This document shows positions 34,721-44,100 of a stretch of DNA of 64,000 bases, piece by piece. Below the pieces are notes generated by a model. The model searched no databases, was not told where the DNA came from, and worked only from the letters and a program-made list of their open reading frames with translations. Numbering within the stretch: the first letter of the stretch is position 1; each line of letters opens with the position of its first letter. The DNA is from Paenirhodobacter ferrireducens (GTDB taxonomy: Bacteria; Pseudomonadota; Alphaproteobacteria; Rhodobacterales; Rhodobacteraceae): positions 1-64,000 of the forward strand of contig NZ_SAVB01000003.1 of assembly GCF_004022265.1 (NCBI RefSeq). Reading direction: 5' to 3'. The position numbers and the translations under genes are program-made.

Positions 34721-37507
34721 ATGTCTGGGCGGATCACCGCGGTCCTCGGGCCGACCAACACCGGCAAGACGCATTACGCGATCGAGCGGATGCTGGCGCA
34801 TCGCACCGGCGTCATCGGGCTGCCGCTGCGGCTTCTGGCGCGCGAGGTCTATGACCGGATCGTGAGCGCGCGCGGCCCCTCGGTCGTGGCGCTGGTCACC
34901 GGCGAGGAGCGCATCGTGCCCGAGCGCGCGGCCTATTGGGTCGCGACCACCGAGGCGATGCCCGAGGTCGGCGCCGATTTCGTCGCCATCGACGAGATCC
35001 AGCTCTGTGCCGATCCCGAGCGCGGCCATGTCTTCACCGACCGGCTGTTGCACATGCGCGGGCTGCACGAGACGCTGTTCCTGGGCTCGGAAACGATGAA
35101 GGGCGCGATTGCGGCGCTGGTGCCGGGGGTGCAGTTCACCCGCCGCGAGCGGTTCTCGAAACTCAGCTGGGCAGGTTCGAAAAAGACAAGCCGGATGAAG
35201 CCGCGCAGCGCGATCGTCGGGTTTTCGGTTGAAAATGTCTATGCCATCGCGGAACTGCTGCGCCGCCAGAAGGGCGGGGCGGCGGTGGTGATGGGGGCGC
35301 TTTCGCCCCGCACGCGCAACGCGCAGGTGGCGCTCTATCAGTCGGGCGACGTCGATTACCTCGTTGCCACCGACGCCATCGGCATGGGGCTGAACCTCGA
35401 CATCGAGCATGTCGCCTTCTCCTCGATGGCGAAATTCGACGGCCGCCGGATGCGCGCCCTGTTCCCGCACGAGATCGGCCAGATCGCCGGCCGCGCCGGG
35501 CGGCACACGATGGACGGCACCTTCGGCGTGACCGGCGAGGCGAGCCCGCCGCCGCCCGAGGTGATCGCTGCCGTCGAGGAGCACCGCTTCGCCCCGATCC
35601 AGCGGTTGCAATGGCGCAACCCGCGGCTTGAATTCGGCACGCCCGAGCGGCTGATCCGCTCGCTCGAGGAAAGCCCGCAGAACCAGTGGCTGACCCGCGG
35701 CCGCGAGGCGGACGACCTGCGCGCGCTGAAGGCGCTGGTCGAGATCCCCGAGATTGCCGGCCGGATCGGCCATCCGCATGATGTGCGCCTGCTGTGGGAC
35801 GTTTGCCGCATTCCCGATTTCCGCTCGATTTCCGAGGCCGAACATGCCACGCTTCTGGCACGCATTTTCGGCTTCCTGCGCGAGGGCAAGGGTGTGCCCT
35901 CGGACTGGCTTGCGGGCCAGATCTCGCGCATCGACAAGGTGCAGGGCGACATCGACACGCTGTCGAAACGGCTCGCCTTCATCCGCACCTGGACCTACGT
36001 GGCGCAACGCAAGGGGTGGGTCGATGACGAAACCCATTGGCGCGAGGAAACGCGCGCGGTAGAAGACCGCCTGTCGGATGCGCTGCACGGTGCGCTGACC
36101 CAACGATTTGTGGACCGGCGCACCTCTGTGCTGCTGCGCCGGCTCAAGCAGAAGGAGACCCTCGTGGCCGAGGTGAACGACAAGGGCGAAGTGACGGTCG
36201 AGGGCGAATTCGCCGGCCGTCTGGAAGGCTTCCGCTTCCGGCAGGATGCGACCACGTCGCCTGACGAGGCGAAGATGCTGGCGCGCGCCGCCTACGAGGC
36301 GCTGAAGCCCGAGTTCAGCCTGCGGGCGGACCGCTTCTACAACGCGCCCGACACCGAGATGGACTTCACCGAGCAGGGTGGCCTGATGTGGGGCGAGCTC
36401 GCGGTGGGCAAGCTGGTGAAGGGCTCCGACCCGATGAAGCCCTCGGTCGAGGCCTTCGTCGACGAGGAAGCGGGCGCCGACGTGGCCGAGAAGGTCAAGC
36501 GCCGCCTGCAGCATTTCATCGACCGCAAGGTCGCCGCGCTGTTCGAGCCGCTTCTGGCGATGAGCCGCGACGAGGCGCTGACGGGGCTTGCCCGCGGCTT
36601 CGCCTTCCGGCTGGTCGAGCACATGGGCATCCTGCCGCGCGAGGGCGTGGCCAACGAGGTCAAGGAGCTTGACCAGGACGCCCGCGGCCTGCTGCGCAAG
36701 CATGGCGTGCGCTTCGGCCAGTACACGATCTTCCAGCAGGCGCTCTTGAAGCCCGCGCCGACGCGGCTGCGCCTCGTGCTCGCCTCGCTGTGGGACGGGC
36801 TGCAGGAATTCCCCGAAAGCCCGCCTCCGGGCCTCGTGACGATCCCGCATATCGCCGAAGTGCCGGCCTCGGCCTACACGCTGTCGGGCTATCGCCCGGC
36901 GGGTAGCCGCGCGATCCGCATCGACATGCTCGAACGTCTCGCCGACCTGCTGCGCACGCAAGACACCCGCGGTGGCTTCGAGGCGACGCCCGACATGCTG
37001 TCGATCACCGGCATGACGCTTGAGCAGTTCGCCGACCTGATGCAGGGGCTGGGCTATCGCGCCGAGAAGGGCGAGCGGGCGAAGACCCGCCCGGTGGCCG
37101 AGCCGAAGCCGCCGGTCGAGGGCGCCGAGAACCCGATCCCGGAAGAGACCTCGCCGATTGCCGAGACCGAGGCCGAAGCCGAGGCCGCCGCGGCCGAACC
37201 CGAGACCGAGGTGTTTTACACCTTCGCCTGGGCCCCGCGTCCGCGCCCGCAGCGCCCCGAGCGCGCCCCGCGTCGCGAGGGCGAGGGCGGTGGCAAGCCG
37301 CGCCGCGAGGGGGGCAAGCCCGAGTTCCGTGGCGACCGCGACGGCGCCAAGGGCGGCAAGCCGAAGGGCAAGGGCAAGCCGCATGGCAAGCCGCGCGACG
37401 AGGACAAGAGCCGCGCCTACGAGGCCCGTCCGCCGAAGAAGGACAAGCCGATCGACCCGGACAACCCCTTCGCCGCCGCGCTGATGGGCTTCAAGAGCAA
37501 GCCCTGA
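34721..37507 (+). CDS. SUV3-like superfamily 2 RNA/DNA helicase with basic C-terminal tail
   Basis: A 928-aa helicase of the mitochondrial-degradosome SUV3 type, common in alphaproteobacteria. Motifs: GPTNTGKTHYAIE (Walker A, about 9-21), IDEIQLC (motif II, DEIQ), LFLGSETM (motif III), VATDAIGMGLNLDIEHV (motif V) and QIAGRAGRH (motif VI). A SUV3-type C-terminal region follows. The last 130 residues or so are low complexity: first acidic (ETEAEAEAAAAEPETEVF), then a long lysine/arginine/glycine-rich tail, probably RNA-binding. ATG 34721 follows GGCAGGGGAA. It is adjacent to S4, fdxA and carD genes. Role in RNA turnover is inferred. Confidence 0.9.
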   Translation: MSGRITAVLGPTNTGKTHYAIERMLAHRTGVIGLPLRLLAREVYDRIVSARGPSVVALVTGEERIVPERAAYWVATTEAMPEVGADFVAIDEIQLCADPERGHVFTDRLLHMRGLHETLFLGSETMKGAIAALVPGVQFTRRERFSKLSWAGSKKTSRMKPRSAIVGFSVENVYAIAELLRRQKGGAAVVMGALSPRTRNAQVALYQSGDVDYLVATDAIGMGLNLDIEHVAFSSMAKFDGRRMRALFPHEIGQIAGRAGRHTMDGTFGVTGEASPPPPEVIAAVEEHRFAPIQRLQWRNPRLEFGTPERLIRSLEESPQNQWLTRGREADDLRALKALVEIPEIAGRIGHPHDVRLLWDVCRIPDFRSISEAEHATLLARIFGFLREGKGVPSDWLAGQISRIDKVQGDIDTLSKRLAFIRTWTYVAQRKGWVDDETHWREETRAVEDRLSDALHGALTQRFVDRRTSVLLRRLKQKETLVAEVNDKGEVTVEGEFAGRLEGFRFRQDATTSPDEAKMLARAAYEALKPEFSLRADRFYNAPDTEMDFTEQGGLMWGELAVGKLVKGSDPMKPSVEAFVDEEAGADVAEKVKRRLQHFIDRKVAALFEPLLAMSRDEALTGLARGFAFRLVEHMGILPREGVANEVKELDQDARGLLRKHGVRFGQYTIFQQALLKPAPTRLRLVLASLWDGLQEFPESPPPGLVTIPHIAEVPASAYTLSGYRPAGSRAIRIDMLERLADLLRTQDTRGGFEATPDMLSITGMTLEQFADLMQGLGYRAEKGERAKTRPVAEPKPPVEGAENPIPEETSPIAETEAEAEAAAAEPETEVFYTFAWAPRPRPQRPERAPRREGEGGGKPRREGGKPEFRGDRDGAKGGKPKGKGKPHGKPRDEDKSRAYEARPPKKDKPIDPDNPFAAALMGFKSKP

Positions 37508-37822
37508 GTGGAGGAGAGCCCGGAGCGCATCCGCATCGACAAGTGGCTGTGGCACGCGCGCGTGGTGAAGACCCGCGCGCTGGCCGCCGACTTGGTGTCG
37601 AAGGGGCGGGTCCGGGTGAACGGCACCCGCACCGACAAGCCGGGCCGCGCCGTCGGCCCGGACGACGTTCTGACCATTGCGGTCGCCGGGCGGGTGCGGG
37701 TTCTGCGCGTCCTTGGTTGCGGCCTGCGCCGCGGCCCCGCGACCGAGGCGGCCGAGCTGTTCCTCGAACTCGGCGAGGCCGGTGTTTCCCCGGGCGTCGA
37801 AACCGCGGAACGCCCGTCCTGA
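37508..37822 (+). CDS. S4-domain RNA-binding protein, Hsp15/HslR-like
   Basis: A 104-aa S4 protein: RIDKWLWHARVVKTRALAADLV, then KGRVRVNGTRTDKPGRAVGPDD and VLTIAVAGRVRVLRVL. This matches Hsp15, which rescues stalled 50S subunits carrying peptidyl-tRNA. The GTG start at 37508 directly abuts the helicase stop, so translation is coupled. A basic tail, as in E. coli Hsp15, is reduced here. The function is a family-level inference. Confidence 0.87.
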   Translation: MEESPERIRIDKWLWHARVVKTRALAADLVSKGRVRVNGTRTDKPGRAVGPDDVLTIAVAGRVRVLRVLGCGLRRGPATEAAELFLELGEAGVSPGVETAERPS

Positions 37823-37930
37823 GCCCGCGGCAAGAATGCCGCGGCCGGTCTTTCCGGCCGCCGCGCTCTTGATTGATCCGCACGGCAGGGCTAGGAAGCG
37901 GAAAAAGCGCAAACGATCCGGGGGTTCTCC

Positions 37931-38269
37931 ATGACCTATGTCGTCACCGACAATTGCATCGCCTGCAAGTACACCGACTGTGTCGAGGTCTGCCCGGTGG
38001 ACTGCTTCTACGAGGGTGAGAACACGCTGGTGATCCACCCCGACGAATGCATCGACTGCGGTGTGTGCGAGCCCGAATGCCCCGCCGATGCGATCCGTCC
38101 GGACACCGAGCCGGGGATGGAGAGCTGGGTCGAGCTGAACCGCAAATACGCCGAGATCTGGCCGGTCATCACCCAGAAGAAAGAGCCGCTTCCGGATCAT
38201 GAGAAGCACGACGGCGAGACCGGCAAGCTCGAGAAATACTTCTCGCCGAATCCCGGCACCGGCGACTGA
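37931..38269 (+). CDS. fdxA: Seven-iron ferredoxin FdxA
   Basis: A 112-aa soluble electron carrier with one [3Fe-4S] and one [4Fe-4S] cluster. Cysteines at 9, 12, 17, 21, 25, 40, 43, 46 and 50 give the Azotobacter-type 7Fe arrangement ([17 protein letters not shown], then [11 protein letters not shown]). The roughly 45-residue C-terminal extension ([23 protein letters not shown]) is characteristic of FdxA. Partner enzymes are not encoded nearby. It is preceded by a 108-base gap after the S4 gene. Confidence 0.95.
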   Translation: MTYVVTDNCIACKYTDCVEVCPVDCFYEGENTLVIHPDECIDCGVCEPECPADAIRPDTEPGMESWVELNRKYAEIWPVITQKKEPLPDHEKHDGETGKLEKYFSPNPGTGD

Positions 38270-38594
38270 TCGACCGGGCCCCGCTGCCGGCGGTCCTTTC
38301 CCCTGATTCGGCTGCGTCAGGGCTGCTTCCCCAAGGGAAAGAAACGGAATTTTCGCAGCCAAGGCCTTGAAACTGCGGCATTACGTTGTCGTGTCGTGCT
38401 GCAGTGCTTTGAAATGGCCTTATTTTGTGCTACATTCATGTAACAAGGATGTTCGACCCCCAAGCCCCGGCGGCTCTGCTCGCCTTTCCGGGGCGTTTCC
38501 GGTGACAGAGAATGACATCGCGGAGCTTCGGCGCCGGGGATGTTTTCTGCGCTGAAAACGGTGGGCGAAGGACCGGCTGCGAGGAAGCGACTGA
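38270..38594. other. Intergenic region with carD promoter and structured leader
   Basis: The 325 bases between fdxA and carD contain an AT-rich patch around 38405-38445 with a good housekeeping promoter, and a stem-loop GCCCCGG (38464-38470) / CCGGGGC (38488-38494) followed by GTTTCC in the resulting leader. No reading frame of note is present. The leader is about 150 bases, long for this genome. Confidence 0.5.
38409..38436 (+). promoter_or_regulatory. Predicted housekeeping promoter of carD
   Basis: TTGAAA (38409-38414), a 16-base AT-rich spacer and TACATT (38431-38436) resemble the sigma-70 consensus. A weak -10 with a strong -35 is interesting here because CarD itself stabilises open complexes at such promoters. 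Start site would be about 38443. Confidence 0.55.
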
Positions 38595-39104
38595 ATGACC
38601 AAGACCAAGAAGACCGAGTTTCGTCCGGACGATTTCGTTGTGTACCCTGCCCACGGCGTCGGCAAGATCATCTCGATCGAGGAGCAGGAGATTGCCGGTC
38701 TCCGGCTCGAGCTGTTCGTCATCTCCTTCGAGAAGGACAAGATGACGCTGCGCGTTCCGACCTACAAGGCGCTCGACATCGGCATGCGCGGCCTGTCGAC
38801 CCCGGATGTGGTGTCGAAGGCGCTGGAAACCCTGAAGGGCAAGGCCAAGGTCAAGCGCGCGATGTGGTCGCGCCGGGCGCAGGAATATGAACAGAAGATC
38901 AACTCGGGCGACCTGCTGTCGATTGCCGAGGTGGTGCGCGACCTGCACCGCGCCGATGACCAGCGTGAGCAGTCCTATTCCGAGCGTCAGCTCTACGAGG
39001 CGGCGCTCGAGCGGCTGACCCGCGAGGTTGCGGCGGTCTCGGGCACCGACGAAGCCGGTGCGGCGAAGAAGGTCGACGACGTTCTGGTCGGCCGCGCCGC
39101 CTGA
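38595..39104 (+). CDS. CarD/CdnL-family transcription factor
   Basis: A 169-aa RNA polymerase-binding protein. The N-terminal Tudor-like RNAP beta-interaction domain is FRPDDFVVYPAHGVGKIISIEEQEI, then LELFVISFEKDKMTLRVPTYKA (about 8-60). The helical C-terminal domain with MWSRRAQEYEQKINSGDLLSIAEVVRDLHR binds the upstream edge of the bubble. CarD stabilises open complexes, especially at rRNA and weak -10 promoters. It replaces functions of DksA-like control in many alphaproteobacteria and is usually essential. Monocistronic, with a strong terminator after it. Confidence 0.95.
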   Translation: MTKTKKTEFRPDDFVVYPAHGVGKIISIEEQEIAGLRLELFVISFEKDKMTLRVPTYKALDIGMRGLSTPDVVSKALETLKGKAKVKRAMWSRRAQEYEQKINSGDLLSIAEVVRDLHRADDQREQSYSERQLYEAALERLTREVAAVSGTDEAGAAKKVDDVLVGRAA

Positions 39105-39127
39105 GCACTGGCTACCGCGCGTTTATC

Positions 39128-39150
39128 ACGGGCCCCTTGCGGGGCCCGTT
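39128..39150. terminator. Bidirectional terminator between carD and the antiporter gene
   Basis: Perfect 9-base stem ACGGGCCCC-ttgc-GGGGCCCGT followed by TT lies between converging genes, 24 bases after the carD stop and 9 bases after the antiporter stop. Confidence 0.85.
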
Positions 39151-39156
39151 CGCATT

Positions 39157-41052
39157 TCAGCTCCGGCTGTCGAGCGGCGTGGCGGGGGTGGCTTCGGGCT
39201 CCTCGCTCTTGTCCTCGCGTCGCGCGAAACTCTTCAGCATCGCCGCTTCCAGCTCGGCGTTCAGCTCGCGGGTGCGCTGGATGTAGTCGGGGTTCTGCTC
39301 GATCGGCACGCCGGGCTTCCAGGCCTGCGCGAGGTCGCGCACCGCGGCGCGGTCGATCTTGAAGAAGACCTTCTCCAGCTCCGAGGCTTCGAACTCGTTC
39401 AGCCCGACGTTTTCCAGCACATAGCGCGCCGCGCGCAGCGACGAGTCGAAGAGCTCGCGCACGATGTCGTTGGCGCCCGCCTTGTAGAGCTCGAACACAT
39501 GGATGCGGTCGCGGGCGCGGGCGATGATGTGCAGATCGGGCCGGACCGAGCGGGCATAGGCCACCAGCCGGTTCGCCGAGGCCTTGTCGTCAAGGCACAC
39601 GACCAGCACCTGCGCCTTCGCCAGCCCCGCTGCCGCCAGCAGGTCGGGTCGCGTCGGATCGCCGAAATAGGCCTTGAAACCGAAGGTACGCATCAGCTGG
39701 ATCGTCTTCAGATCGGCATCGAGCACCGTGGTGCGGAAGCCCGACATCGTCACCATCCGGTTCACCACCTGCCCGAAGCGGCCGACGCCGGCGATGATGA
39801 TCGGCTGCTGCTCATCGATCTCGTCGGCATCGGGGCCGTCGTCCTCGCGCCGCAGCCGGCGGGACAACTGCTCGTTCAGGATGAACAGAAGCGGCGTGAT
39901 CAGCATCGAGAGAGCGATCAGCACCAGCACCTTTTCCGCGACCGGTGTGGGCAAGATCCGCTGGCTGACCGCGAAGGAGACGAGGACAAAGCCGAACTCG
40001 CCCGCCTGCGCAAGACCAAGGGTGAAGAGGCCGCGGTCGGCCCCCTTCAGCCGGAAGATGCGGGCAAGCACGTACAGCACCCCGGCCTTCACCGCCACCA
40101 GTGCGGCGACGAGGGCGATGATCTGGAACGGCTGGGCGGTAATCACCGCGAAGTTGATGCCGGCGCCGACGGTGATGAAGAAGAGGCCCATCAGCAGGCC
40201 CTTGAACGGCTCAATGTCGCTTTCGAGCTCGTGCCGGAACTCGCTGTCGGCGAGAACCACGCCGGCAAGGAAGGTGCCAAGCGCCGGCGACAGCCCGACA
40301 AGGCTCATCAGGGAGGCGATACCCACCACGATCAGCAGTGCCATCGCGGTGTTGATCTCGCGCAGCCGAGCGCCGTGCACGAAGCGGAAGACGGGGCGCA
40401 CCAGATAGTGCCCGGCGATGATGATGAAGGCGACGGCGGCCAGCGTCATCAGCGTCACGCCCCAGCCGGGCATGCTGTCGATGAAGCGGCTGACCGGGTG
40501 ATCGCCCGCGGCTTCGGCCTTGGCGACGGCACGCGCGCCCGGCAGCGCCAGCAACGGCAGCAGCGCAAGCATCGGGATCACCGCGATGTCCTGCGTCAGC
40601 AGCACCGCGAAGGCCGAGCGGCCCCCGGCCGTCTGCATCAGCCGTTTCTCGTTCAGCGTCTGCAGCACGATCGCCGTCGAGGAGAGCGAGAAGATCATGC
40701 CAAGTGCGACCGCCACCGGCAGGGTCTGGTGAAAGGCGAGCGATACCGCCGTCACCAGCGCCATCGTCAGCAGCACCTGCAAGCCGCCCAGCCCCACCAG
40801 CTTGTCGCGCATCGCCCAGAGCGCGCGCGGTTCCAGCTCCAGCCCGATCAGGAACAGCATCATCACCACGCCGAATTCGGAGAAATGCTGCAGATCCGTC
40901 ATCTCCGAGCCCGACAGGCCCAGCACCGGTCCGATCAGGATGCCGGCGCAGAGATAGCCCAGCACCGAGCCGAGCCCGGCGCGGGTCGCGAGCGGCACCG
41001 CGATCACCATCGCGAAAAGATAAAGCGTGGCCTGAATCAGGAAGCCGGTCAT
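39157..41052 (-). CDS. CPA2-family cation:proton antiporter with TrkA-N domain (KefB/YbaL type)
   Basis: A 631-aa inner-membrane transporter that exchanges K+ or Na+ for H+. About 12-13 hydrophobic helices occupy residues 1-390, with the typical LIGLELEPRALW loop, SLSSTAIVLQTL and LTQDIAVIPML (the conserved Q-D pair), SPALGTFLAGVVLADSEFRHELE and GLAQAGEFGFVL. Residues about 410-530 form an NAD-binding RCK domain (IIIAGVGRFGQVVNRM) for gating. An acidic cytosolic tail follows. Glutathione gating as in KefB/KefC is possible but not shown. It follows the large membrane protein gene by 131 bases on the same strand. Confidence 0.92.
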   Translation of the reverse strand: MTGFLIQATLYLFAMVIAVPLATRAGLGSVLGYLCAGILIGPVLGLSGSEMTDLQHFSEFGVVMMLFLIGLELEPRALWAMRDKLVGLGGLQVLLTMALVTAVSLAFHQTLPVAVALGMIFSLSSTAIVLQTLNEKRLMQTAGGRSAFAVLLTQDIAVIPMLALLPLLALPGARAVAKAEAAGDHPVSRFIDSMPGWGVTLMTLAAVAFIIIAGHYLVRPVFRFVHGARLREINTAMALLIVVGIASLMSLVGLSPALGTFLAGVVLADSEFRHELESDIEPFKGLLMGLFFITVGAGINFAVITAQPFQIIALVAALVAVKAGVLYVLARIFRLKGADRGLFTLGLAQAGEFGFVLVSFAVSQRILPTPVAEKVLVLIALSMLITPLLFILNEQLSRRLRREDDGPDADEIDEQQPIIIAGVGRFGQVVNRMVTMSGFRTTVLDADLKTIQLMRTFGFKAYFGDPTRPDLLAAAGLAKAQVLVVCLDDKASANRLVAYARSVRPDLHIIARARDRIHVFELYKAGANDIVRELFDSSLRAARYVLENVGLNEFEASELEKVFFKIDRAAVRDLAQAWKPGVPIEQNPDYIQRTRELNAELEAAMLKSFARREDKSEEPEATPATPLDSRS

Positions 41053-41183
41053 GGCGCGGGGACTCGTTCTCTGGGCCGCCCGAAGCAGCCGAAGGGCAGG
41101 GAGAGGATGGACGGCACAAGCCTAGAGCATCACGCCCCGGCGACAAGGCTGAAACCGGCGTCTGTCGAAGCTGTTATCGCGCG

Positions 41184-44100
41184 TCAGCTGCCTTTGAGCA
41201 TCTTCAGCATCAGGGTGCGGCTGCCCTTCTGGTAGCTCAGCTGCCCGTCGCCGATCGCCGTCACCCGGCCGCCGTCGAGCCGGTCGCCGACGGCGACCTT
41301 GACGAAGCGGCCGTTCGGCATGCGGATCAGCGCGCGGCGGTTGCCCGAGGCGCCGTAGACGCCGATCAGATTCATCTCGCGCAGCGCCAGCGCGTTCTGC
41401 TCGGTCGCCTGTTTCGCCACCGAGGCCGAGGTCGGCATCCGCTTCGTCGGCAGTGTCGGTTCCGGTTCGTCGAGCTCCACCGCCGGTTCCGGCGCGGCGG
41501 CGACACCGCGTTGCGGGGCCGCGGGGGCGGCCTTCTGCGACGCCGGGGCGGGGGCTGCGATCACCGGCGCCGGTGCGGCGGCGGCGATGACGGGTTCGGG
41601 TTCGGCGGCGATCGCCAGGGCCAGCGCCTGTTCGACCGAGGTCTTGAAGCTGCGCGGCCGGGCCGCGGGGCGGCGCGAGACCGACACCGCCTGTGCCGTG
41701 GCACCGGCTTCGGCTTCGGCTTTCGCCGCCTGGGCTTCCGCTTCGGCCTTGGCGGCCTCGGCTTCGGCGGCGGCCGCGGCGGCCTCGGCGCTGCGTTCGA
41801 CGGCGCTCGGCCGGGTCGAGGGACGCTGTGCGGCCAGGCGTTGCGCCTCGGCCGAGAGCGGCGCGACGGGGGCGGCCGCGGTCTCGGTTTCGGCCTCGGT
41901 GGCCTTGGGGGGCTCTGTCGCGGCAGGGGCGGGTTGCGGGGCGGGGGCCGTCGCCGCCACCGCCGCGGCGGTCTCGACCGTCGCGGGCCGGGTTTTCGGT
42001 TTGAAACGTTTCAGCGCCGGGTCGGCCCAGGGCAGGGCGGCGGCCTCTTCGGCGGCGATGGCGGCCTTGGTCACCGCATCGGGGCGCGCGCGCGAGGCCC
42101 GCGGCGGCCGGCCGGAGTAGAGGGTGAACCCGCCCGGCGTCACCACGCCCTCGGGCGTCGGCTCGAAGGAGGCGCCCGGTGAGACGCGGGCGAGCTCCTC
42201 GAAGGGCGGCGGGGCGGCTGGGACGGCGGGCTGAAGGTCGGGCTGCGGCGCGGCGGGGGCAAGAATGGCGCCGGCCGGGGCGCCGGCGGCGGTGGCCTCT
42301 GCCGCGGCGGCGAGGGCATCGGCCACCGGGGCGGCCGGGGCCGGATCCTGCCCGTCGGCGGCGGGCTCGGCAGGCAGCTGCGGGCTCGACAGCGTGCCGT
42401 CGGGGGCCGCGGCCAGCCCCTCGGCGCTGCCGGTCGGAGTGGCTTCCGGGATCACGCCATCGGCCGCCATCTCCGCATCGATGCCGGCAAGGTCGGCATC
42501 GGCGGGGATATCGCTTGCCGCCGCGTCGGCAGGGCCAGGGCTGTCGGGGCTCGAGGCCGTGGCAAGGTCCGATGCGGCATCCGCCGGCCCGCCGGTCAGC
42601 GCGGCACTGTCGGTGCCGAGGGACAGGCCCTGCGCGGCGCTGTCCTGTTCCGGCGCCGCGACGGAGTTCGCTACGGGGGCAGGCGTATCGAGATAGGAGG
42701 CCCAGATCGCCACCAGACCAAGGAAGATCACCAAGGCCAGCATCAGCGCGATGCCGAGATGCCGCGGCTTGCCACCGATCTGCTTCTGACGCCGCGCGCC
42801 GAAGACCGTGGTCTCGGGCGGAACGGCGGTGTGCGCACCCGGAGCGGGCTTTGGCTCGGCGGGACGCGGCTTGCGCGGCGCAGCAAGCACCGGTGCGGCC
42901 TCGTCCTCGGTCAGCTCGAGCCCCGGGGCGGTGATCGCGGCCGGGCGCACCGCGCCGCCAAGCGGGCGGGGCGGGGCGGAGGCGCGCGCGACACCGGCCA
43001 GCGGCGGGATGCGTGTTGTGCGCGCGGCGGTGCCGGTCCCGGCCTCCGCTGCGCCGTCGGTGGCCGGTTCGGGCGGGTTTTCCGCCTCGGGCACGTCCTC
43101 GTCGGTCTCCGCCTCGGGGACTGCTTCGGCCGTGTCCTCTTCCGCCACGTCCGTTTCGACCTCTGCCGTCGCTTCGGCAGAATCGTCTTCGGCGGCGTGC
43201 TCTTCAGCGGTGTCCTCTTCGGCCTCGGCCATCTTCTCGGCTGCTTCGGCGGTCTCCTCGATCGCGCTCACTTCTGCGGCGGCAAGGGCCGCCGCAACGG
43301 CAAGCGTGTCGCTTTCGGAGGGGCCTTCCGCGGCCGCCAGCTCGGACGTTTCCGCCTCGGGCATCGCGTCCAGCGGCGCAAGAGCGGCATCCGCCTCGAC
43401 CGGGTGTTCGGCCGGCGCCTCGATCGGGGAGGCCGGCGTGATCGGCTCCGCGGGGCTGTCGTCCGCCGTGGTTTCGGTCGCAGGGGCCGCCTCGGGCTCG
43501 AGCGGCCCGTCCGGCGCCCGGTCGAGATCGGGCGCTGCCTCGGGGGCGTCGATCTCGCTGCCGGTGTCATCGTCGCTTGTGGCGAGCAGTGCGGTTTCTG
43601 TGGCGGGCTCGGGCACAGCCGCCGGTTCCGTCGCGGGAAGCTCCTCGGCGTCGGCCGGGAGCTGAGGCTGCGCGTCCGCGGGGATCTCGGCCGGCTCGGC
43701 TTCGGTCTCGTCCGCGCTGGCCTCGGCGGGCGGTGCCGCGGCGACCTCGGGTGCCTCGGGGGCGGGCTGCGCTTCGGCCTCGGGGGCGGCCTCGTCGGGG
43801 ACGAGGGTGTCTCCAGCGGCGGGGTCTTCGGTCGCGGTCACGATCTCGGGGGCCGCAAGCTCTTCGGCCGGGGCGATTGCGTCCAGATCAGCTTCGGGAG
43901 CTTCGTGAGGTTCGGGCGCCGGCTCTTCGACGCGCTCGACACTTTCCAGAACCGGTTCGTCCGCTGCGGCATGGGGCGCCGAGGCCAGCGGCACCGGGTC
44001 CTGGTCGCGGTCCAGCCGGGTGCCGTCGGGCAGATGCCGGCCGGCGACCGAGCTCAGCCCGAACCAGGGCTCGCCGGCGAAACGGCCGGGCGCCGGCACG

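Noticed and set aside
37255-37440. Repetitive DNA in the helicase 3' end, considered as a CRISPR or tandem array
   Set aside because: The periodicity is codon-level (GGC AAG, CGC GAG) from a Lys/Arg/Gly-rich tail, with no spacers or conserved repeat unit.
34655-38362. 1235-codon open frame on the minus strand across the helicase, S4 and fdxA genes
   Set aside because: It is antisense to three genes with clear motifs. High GC at third codon positions leaves such frames open, and the translation has no recognisable domain.
39028-41235. 735-codon plus-strand frame opposite the antiporter gene
   Set aside because: Shadow of the antiporter. The product is His/Arg/Gln-rich with no fold, as expected for the complement of a membrane protein gene.
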